A stretch of DNA of 12,367 nucleotides from Legionellales bacterium. GTDB taxonomy: Bacteria > Pseudomonadota > Gammaproteobacteria > PIVX01. Location of the stretch: positions 1-12,367 of the forward strand of contig JABSQI010000027.1 of NCBI GenBank assembly GCA_013215905.1. Direction: 5' to 3'. Position 1 is the stretch's first letter. Every line of letters begins with the position of its first letter. Below the pieces are notes generated by a model. The model was given only the letters and a program-made list of their open reading frames with translations, did no database searches and was not told the origin of the DNA. This document shows, in pieces, positions 7,665 to 12,367 of the stretch. A program made the translations under genes and the position numbers.

Positions 7665-7678
7665 TTTTAAATTTTATT

Positions 7679-9400
7679 TTATCCAGGATTTAGCTCTTCA
7701 GAAGGTCTAAATATATGACTCTTACTGCCAAAATGAAATCCTCTATTTACTTTATCGAAAGAATCTCTTGTTTTCTTCGATTCATTTTCCCATGTTTCAT
7801 CATTGACAATTATAGGTCTAAGCATAATTACTAGTTCACTTTTAATTGAAACTTGCTTTGTTCTTCTAAACATAGTACCAACAACTGGAACATCACCAAG
7901 GAAAGGAGTCTTTGCAATTCCTTCTTGAGAGTGTGATTTCATTAATCCTCCAATAATAACTACTTGGCCGTTCTTTGCCTTGACAATGTTATCTGACTCT
8001 CTGATAGAGCTTAAAGCAGATGGTAAAGTTGATTGTTGTCCTTGAATATTAACAATTTTGGCTTTATCAGTAACTTCGCTTATCGTAGGATGGATATGTA
8101 AGATAACATCCCCATCTCTATCTATATGAGGGGTAACATCTAATGAAATACCAGAAAAGAATGGCGTTAACTCAATTGATTGGCTTTGTGTCGTTGACGC
8201 AGAAGTTGTGCCTTGAGAAGTATTCCCAGATACATCCGTTACAAAAAATTCATCACTTCCAACCTTAATAATTGCTTTTTGATTATTAACTGTAGATATT
8301 CTAGGACTAGATAAAACCTGAACATTCCCTTGAGTTGCAAGTAACTTCATTGTTAAATTAAAACGACCAAGTTTAGGTGTTAAAGTAAAAACACCATTAA
8401 AATCTCCTAAGCTATCTATACCTGAATAACCTCCTGTTGCTAGTCCATTGCTTTGTGCGCTTCCTAATTTACTAGATATAAATCCCCAATCAATTCCAGA
8501 TTGATAACTATCATTTAATACCACTTCAAGAATTTTAGCTTCAAGAATAACTTGTCTGTTCAAGCTCTTCTCTGCTCTATCTAAATACATTTCAACTTCT
8601 CTAAGCTCACGCGGTAAAGCCCTCACAACAACTATACCTGTTTGTGGGCTTACAACTACAGATCTACCTCCAGTTGTTCCAACCATCGCTTTTACTGTAT
8701 TTGCAACTTCTGGCCAGAAATCTGTAATTAATTCTGTACCAACACTTGCGCTTAAAGTAGCATTTCTATTTGAACTACCTCCTGAGCTTGATGAACTACC
8801 ACTACTACTACTACTACTACCACTATTCGAACCACTATTACCACCAGAAGTTAATTGTCCAGCAGAAACATTTGTTGTAGATTTTCCTGTACGTTTAATA
8901 TTTAAGTAATCTACATGAAATACTTTCGTAAGTAACCCAGCAGGCATTATCTTAAAACCATAATTAGTCGCTTCAAACTCATATCCATAAGCATCCCTTG
9001 CGGCACTAAGTGCTTCTCTAATGGTAACTGCTTTTAAGTTCAGGGATATTTCTCCTGAAACCCCAGGATTTACAACCATACTATATTTAGTTCCAGCAAC
9101 AAGTCCCATGAAAAACTCTTTAGCAGGGACATCCTGAACAGCTATATCAAATCTATCTTCTTTCTTTTTATTTTTAATAGGATTAAGAGAGATATCTAAT
9201 CCTGGGACTAAAGACTCAGTAATCATTAAGGGAGGGGCTTTACTTCTAGAAGAAGAAATTTTTCTATTATATTGTTCACTATCATCTAAAAAACTTACCA
9301 TTTCATCCATAGTATTTGGTCGTTCATAAGTAGAACTACATCCAACTAAACATAAAATCCCAACCACTATAAATAGTTTATTTAATCCCTTAGTTATCAT
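7679..9400 (-). CDS. mshL: MSHA outer-membrane secretin MshL (GspD/PilQ family lipoprotein)
   Basis: Forms the multimeric outer-membrane channel through which the pilus passes. The N-terminus is a lipoprotein signal peptide with lipobox LVGC (Cys21). An STN-like short secretin N-domain lies at about 84-150 (FDIAVQDVPAKEFFMGLVAG). An extended Ser/Gly/Asn-rich linker is at 186-212, followed by a secretin N-subdomain at about 213-280 (SVVVSPQTGIVVVRALPREL). The secretin domain at about 287-535 includes QVLSSPRISTVNNQKAIIKVG, a Ser/Thr-rich gate segment near 393-408, and the signature VVIIGGLMKSHSQEGIAKTP with ELVIMLRPII. Length 573 is normal. The start has a clear AAAGGAAA ribosome site and overlaps the mshK end by 11 bases. 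Unlike the Vibrio order, no mshM follows. Confidence 0.95.
   Translation of the reverse strand: MITKGLNKLFIVVGILCLVGCSSTYERPNTMDEMVSFLDDSEQYNRKISSSRSKAPPLMITESLVPGLDISLNPIKNKKKEDRFDIAVQDVPAKEFFMGLVAGTKYSMVVNPGVSGEISLNLKAVTIREALSAARDAYGYEFEATNYGFKIMPAGLLTKVFHVDYLNIKRTGKSTTNVSAGQLTSGGNSGSNSGSSSSSSGSSSSSGGSSNRNATLSASVGTELITDFWPEVANTVKAMVGTTGGRSVVVSPQTGIVVVRALPRELREVEMYLDRAEKSLNRQVILEAKILEVVLNDSYQSGIDWGFISSKLGSAQSNGLATGGYSGIDSLGDFNGVFTLTPKLGRFNLTMKLLATQGNVQVLSSPRISTVNNQKAIIKVGSDEFFVTDVSGNTSQGTTSASTTQSQSIELTPFFSGISLDVTPHIDRDGDVILHIHPTISEVTDKAKIVNIQGQQSTLPSALSSIRESDNIVKAKNGQVVIIGGLMKSHSQEGIAKTPFLGDVPVVGTMFRRTKQVSIKSELVIMLRPIIVNDETWENESKKTRDSFDKVNRGFHFGSKSHIFRPSEELNPG
8801..8820 (-). repeat. Trinucleotide microsatellite inside mshL (ACT on the plus strand, AGT as read in the gene)
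   Basis: Twenty uninterrupted bases of ACT repeat, with further ACT/ACC units on both sides, encode part of the poly-Ser linker of the secretin. Changes by whole units would lengthen or shorten the linker without shifting the frame. Confidence 0.85.
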
Positions 9401-9794
9401 AATTTTCCTTTAGATGAGTTTTTATAGGATTTTTAACATCCTCAAATATTTCATCATTTACTAAATCTCCACTATCAGATTTATGTTTCCTCCTTAGCAG
9501 CTTCAAGATTATCTTCTCGCCCTTAGGACCCTGTAACTCTACATACTCATCAGTGATATCAACCACTTTTGCATCAGCATAAACACCACCAATTTTTACT
9601 ATCTCTCCATTAATATTAGCAGTATGTTTACCATTTTTATTATCAAGTCTGATCATTTTTAACCGCAGTGGTTCTGTTTCAACTGTAACTTTTGGTGCTA
9701 ATTTTTTGGGAGGCTTAGTCGGATCAGCCATTTCAGCGTGCAAATTAAGCACAAACAAAGATATAATTATCCAAATAATTGATTTATTAACCAT
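9390..9794 (-). CDS. mshK: MSHA biogenesis protein MshK
   Basis: A small periplasmic protein of 134 residues. It has a signal peptide (hydrophobic residues 6-18, likely cleavage after LHA at about residue 20) immediately followed by the MADPTKPPKK stretch, the DPT[KR]PP motif characteristic of MshK and related pilus/secretion proteins. The middle part is strand-rich (KHTANINGEIVKIGGVYADA, VELQGPKGEKIILKLLRR), similar in design to GspC/PilP-type periplasmic domains that contact the secretin. The charged C-terminus (residues about 105-134) looks unstructured. It overlaps mshJ by 8 bases and mshL by 11, so the three are probably translated together. GAAGG lies just upstream of the ATG. It lies between mshJ and mshL as in other MSHA loci. 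Confidence 0.87.
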   Translation of the reverse strand: MVNKSIIWIIISLFVLNLHAEMADPTKPPKKLAPKVTVETEPLRLKMIRLDNKNGKHTANINGEIVKIGGVYADAKVVDITDEYVELQGPKGEKIILKLLRRKHKSDSGDLVNDEIFEDVKNPIKTHLKENYDN

Positions 9795-10698
9795 CTGAAG
9801 CCTTCGATAATACTAATAAATGAACTCTTATAGAAACTTTTGCAGTCGGATAATTGTCAACTAAATATTCAAGACTGTTCCAATAAATTCGCCAAGAATT
9901 TTCCAAACTGGTAAGAAATTTATATACATTTATATAATCACCGTCAATATCGAGCTCAATAGGGTGAATATAAATCTCTGGTAACTTATCTAATCCAATT
10001 TTTGTAGCACCTAAGGTTAAGGGCGTTGCTCTATATCTGCTTAATGAAGCTATTCTAAATAGTTTTAATATTTCATTTTGGGCTACTTTTGATTTTATTA
10101 TTTGTACCATCCTCGGTGTTTCCAATTGATTTTTCGTAAACTCCTCAATTTTGGCCACTTCTATTTGGATTTTTTTCTCAATTTCATTAATACTATCTTG
10201 CAAGCTTTTATTTGGATTATCAGAAATATCAGCTAAAAAAGCTTTTTCTTCACGAGCTAATGAAACTAATGATCTCTTGACACCTTTTGTTTTTATTTCA
10301 TTTAGTTTGAAGCTATTATATTCAGGTAATATATAAAACATCAAACCAATTAATAAAAGCGCTGCAGAACTAGCTACTAAAAACATAACCCTTCTTGAGT
10401 TATTCCAATTATCAAAATGAGAATATCCTGATGTTACCAACTCATCAATCTTATTATCAATATTCTGCATGAATGGTTTTAAATAAGTATTCCATTTTGG
10501 TAACAATTCTTTTTCGGCGTATGGGAGAAATTTGTTTTTATAAAATGGGTGAATATTATTTCTATAAATCGGTAAGAAAATTCTTCTTAAATATGGATGG
10601 AGTAACTCCATATATCTTCTATAAATATATGACCCTCCTCTTTTTACAAAAGAGAAAATCTTTTTAGCAGCATTGCTTGATAGATTATTGTTCAACAT
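9787..10698 (-). CDS. mshJ: MSHA biogenesis protein MshJ (PilO/GspM-like) with repeat-bearing N-terminal extension
   Basis: A bitopic inner-membrane platform protein. One membrane helix is at about 105-124 (FLVASSAALLLIGLMFYIL). After it come a coiled-coil-like stretch (about 130-190, KSLQDSINEIEKKIQIEVAK) and a C-terminal ferredoxin-like region (about 195-300, IHPIELDIDGDYINVYKFL), as in PilO/GspM/MshJ proteins. What is unusual is the first 100 residues on the cytoplasmic side. MshJ proteins usually have only a short tail there, but this one has six consecutive eight-residue units with proline at 35, 43, 51, 59, 67 and 75. NNSRRVMFL at 99-107 matches where the ordinary family sequence begins. 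It overlaps the PilN-like gene by 14 bases and mshK by 8. The ribosome site is weak. The start at 10698 is the only ATG giving the whole repeat; a later start would lose it. Confidence 0.82.
   Translation of the reverse strand: MLNNNLSSNAAKKIFSFVKRGGSYIYRRYMELLHPYLRRIFLPIYRNNIHPFYKNKFLPYAEKELLPKWNTYLKPFMQNIDNKIDELVTSGYSHFDNWNNSRRVMFLVASSAALLLIGLMFYILPEYNSFKLNEIKTKGVKRSLVSLAREEKAFLADISDNPNKSLQDSINEIEKKIQIEVAKIEEFTKNQLETPRMVQIIKSKVAQNEILKLFRIASLSRYRATPLTLGATKIGLDKLPEIYIHPIELDIDGDYINVYKFLTSLENSWRIYWNSLEYLVDNYPTAKVSIRVHLLVLSKASDG
10456..10599 (-). repeat. Eight-residue (24-base) periodic repeat in the cytoplasmic tail of MshJ
   Basis: Six units read HPYLRRIF, LPIYRNNI, HPFYKNKF, LPYAEKEL, LPKWNTYL and KPFMQNID (residues 34-81). 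Proline is always at position 2, a hydrophobic or His residue is usual at position 1, and the last position is usually hydrophobic. The first two or three units are similar enough in DNA to suggest tandem duplication; the later ones have drifted. Confidence 0.85.
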
Positions 10699-11344
10699 TT
10701 TTATCTTGTAAATTATCTATATTAGTTTCTTTATCATTTTCAGCAACTCGGGAAAAAATTTCTAAGGAAAATTCATCATTACCAGAACTTAGTGTGGATG
10801 TTTCTATTTTTTTTAATTTAATCGTTTTATTGCTAAAAACCTCATCAACTTCTAATTTTTTAATTAGACTTTGAACTTTAGACACATTATTAGTAAGCCC
10901 TTTTAAAACAATATATGTACCACCTTTTTGGATTTTAATCTCTGTTAACCATAAATCATCTTTTGCATGTCTGGATAAGGCTAAAAAATATTTAGAAAAT
11001 CCTTCTTCATTTGAAAATCTAGGGCTAGATATTTGTTGCTTTAAATCAACGTGCAATTCTCGAATATCTTTTAGCTCATTCAACTTACTCTGCAGAACTA
11101 CACTTTTGGCAATTTTAGGATATTTTTTCCTAAGTTGAATTATTGCATAACGTTTTGTTTTCTTTAATTCAATTGTATTATTCAAATCTATTTTAGAATA
11201 ATAACTGCGAATTGCTACATAACACCATGATACAAGTAGAAATACCAATATTGAAAACAATATTTTTAAATATGTTTCCCACGACATTCTGTTCTTAAAA
11301 TCATGTGGTAGGCAATTATATAAATTAATCTGCTTGTTCTTCAT
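10685..11344 (-). CDS. PilN-like MSHA platform protein (second gene of the mshI pair)
   Basis: A 219-residue bitopic inner-membrane protein. The N-terminus, MKNKQINLYNCLPHDF, carries the INLYN segment by which PilN-type proteins bind their actin-like partner (PilM, here MshI). A single membrane helix lies at about 25-45. A coiled-coil stretch follows (about 50-105), then a ferredoxin-like domain at about 110-185 (ISSPRFSNEEGFSKYFLAL, WLTEIKIQKGGTYIVLKGLT) typical of PilN. A charged tail of about 35 residues follows. It sits between mshI and mshJ, where many MSHA loci carry mshI2, and overlaps mshI by 20 bases, which suggests coupled translation. The overlap start has an AGGAGGGG sequence upstream, but rather far (about 17 bases) from the ATG. 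Confidence 0.83.
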   Translation of the reverse strand: MKNKQINLYNCLPHDFKNRMSWETYLKILFSILVFLLVSWCYVAIRSYYSKIDLNNTIELKKTKRYAIIQLRKKYPKIAKSVVLQSKLNELKDIRELHVDLKQQISSPRFSNEEGFSKYFLALSRHAKDDLWLTEIKIQKGGTYIVLKGLTNNVSKVQSLIKKLEVDEVFSNKTIKLKKIETSTLSSGNDEFSLEIFSRVAENDKETNIDNLQDKNVEQ

Positions 11345-12367
11345 TTTGATATCTTAATGCCCCTCCTAAAGCAACCATATTTGTATCGTCAGTCTCTACC
11401 CAATTTTCTAAAGAATCACTGATGTTAAACTCTTCTACATTCTTATTTATTAATTCAGAAAATTTTTGTTCAACCTTATTTATTTCCACAACTTGGCTAT
11501 ACAGCACTTGTTCTGGCTCATCAATATTTAAACTGTTAGTGCAATATTCAAATGATCTCTTAATCTCATCTGCTAATAGATCAATTACTTCTGGCGAAGC
11601 ACTATCACTTTTTGTTTCTGACTCTCGTTCAAGATCAAGATCATTTAAATCTTTTACTGCACTTTTAGTAATATTTAACTGGTGGATAGGTTCCTCATTT
11701 TCATTTGCAATAGTTAATTTTGAATTTGATGTTTCTGATATGTTTTTTTTTCGAGTTACCTTATATTCACTTTTAGCAGTTTCACTACTAGAGTCATCCC
11801 CCCAAGTCAAAGAAAGTTTTCTGGTTAAGAATAATCTATTATTTTTGCAAATTAATAGAGTTAATTTTCCAAAAACTTTAACTATTAACGCTACATTTTT
11901 ATTATCAAATTTTGTCCCCCTAAATAAATTCGTTAAAGCATTCTCAGTGATATCAATAGTACAAAGATTCAAGCGTGATGATTCAAGTATAGAAGCTCTC
12001 TCAATCATTTGTTTCTTATTAACAATAACTGAGAAAGTTTTGCTAGATTTATCGCTCTTTGAATTAGCGGGAATATCCATGAAATCCAACAAAACTTCTT
12101 CTTCTTCAGAATCAGTTTTCTCTAGTACTTCCCATTTCAATGCTTGTAATTGCTCTTCTTCAGGGATAGGTGGAATATCAAAAACTAACAATTTATATTC
12201 TTCAGGATTTAATATCCAATTGCATTTAGCTTGAGATAGGTCATGCCTTAAAACATAACTGGATATTTTTTTCTTCAGATCACTATTGTCATAAAATTTA
12301 TCAGAGTATTCGTGTAATATCTTAAAAGTATCATCTTTAGAAAGTTCAATTACTATTAGATAGAACT
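11325..12367 (-). CDS. mshI: MSHA biogenesis protein MshI (PilM/GspL-like), 5' end outside the window
   Basis: The reading frame is open without a stop from the right edge (first full codon at 12365) to 11325, about 346 codons. The upstream part reads SQAKCNWILNPEEYKLLVFDIPPIPEEEQLQALKWEV, matching the conserved MshI block CNWVL-x-P-x-x-Y. The TTG at 12191 is therefore internal and not the start. MshI is an actin-like cytoplasmic protein that should bind the PilN-like product downstream. Conserved actin-like features continue to about codon 188 of the visible part (VALIVKVFGKLTLLICKNNRLFLTRKL). A Ser/Glu/Lys/Asn-rich stretch of about 70 residues (11592-11804) then interrupts the fold, before RSFEYCTNSLNIDEPEQVLYS and the final NMVALGGALRY typical of PilM/MshI ends. 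It ends overlapping the PilN-like gene by 20 bases. Confidence 0.85.
   Translation of the reverse strand, partial: FYLIVIELSKDDTFKILHEYSDKFYDNSDLKKKISSYVLRHDLSQAKCNWILNPEEYKLLVFDIPPIPEEEQLQALKWEVLEKTDSEEEEVLLDFMDIPANSKSDKSSKTFSVIVNKKQMIERASILESSRLNLCTIDITENALTNLFRGTKFDNKNVALIVKVFGKLTLLICKNNRLFLTRKLSLTWGDDSSSETAKSEYKVTRKKNISETSNSKLTIANENEEPIHQLNITKSAVKDLNDLDLERESETKSDSASPEVIDLLADEIKRSFEYCTNSLNIDEPEQVLYSQVVEINKVEQKFSELINKNVEEFNISDSLENWVETDDTNMVALGGALRYQNEEQAD

Noticed and set aside
11422..12234. Long open frame on the plus strand opposite mshI (about 270 codons)
   Set aside because: It is antisense to a well-supported MshI reading frame, rich in Ser and Phe as expected from the complement, and shows no domain or ribosome site.

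Overview
The window is AT-rich DNA (roughly 30% G+C by eye) from what looks like a gammaproteobacterium. Its main content is the assembly part of an MSHA-type (mannose-sensitive haemagglutinin) type IV pilus locus, a system known from Vibrio, Shewanella and relatives. The low G+C, the many decayed genes and one orphan protein with a membrane hairpin and long helical flanks would suit a host-associated lineage of the Francisella/Legionella/Berkiella kind. No rRNA or housekeeping gene is present, so the genus is not determined.

Right part (about 3528-12367, all minus strand): a compact operon read from the right edge leftwards. The order is mshI (5' end outside the window), a PilN-like gene (mshI2 position), mshJ, mshK, mshL, mshN, mshE, mshG. 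Neighbours overlap by 8-20 bases or are separated by 4-17 bases. Together they should build an inner-membrane assembly platform (MshI, PilN-like, MshJ, MshG), a periplasmic/outer-membrane channel (MshK, MshL, MshN) and a cytoplasmic assembly ATPase (MshE). The mshM ATPase gene usually found between mshL and mshN is absent, and no pilin or prepilin peptidase gene follows mshG, so the pilus subunits must be encoded elsewhere or be lost. Unusual details are an exact eight-residue repeat with proline in register in the cytoplasmic tail of MshJ, a charged low-complexity insert in MshI, a Ser-codon microsatellite in MshL, and departures from the c-di-GMP-binding consensus in MshE.

Left part (1-3527, plus strand): a graveyard of decayed genes around one intact orphan. 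At 1-560 there is a broken gene whose end looks like an outer-membrane beta-barrel C-terminus. At 643-1695 there is an intact 350-residue protein of unknown function with a glycine-rich double membrane segment. At about 1847-3074 there is an IS91-family transposase broken by several stops and frameshifts. At about 3221-3499 there is a RelE/HigB-type toxin remnant with an internal stop, followed by a stub of its antitoxin that runs straight into the end of mshG. The decayed region therefore directly abuts the 3' end of the msh operon, where further msh genes would be expected.

I see no tRNA, rRNA or CRISPR array, and no convincing intrinsic terminator for the msh operon.
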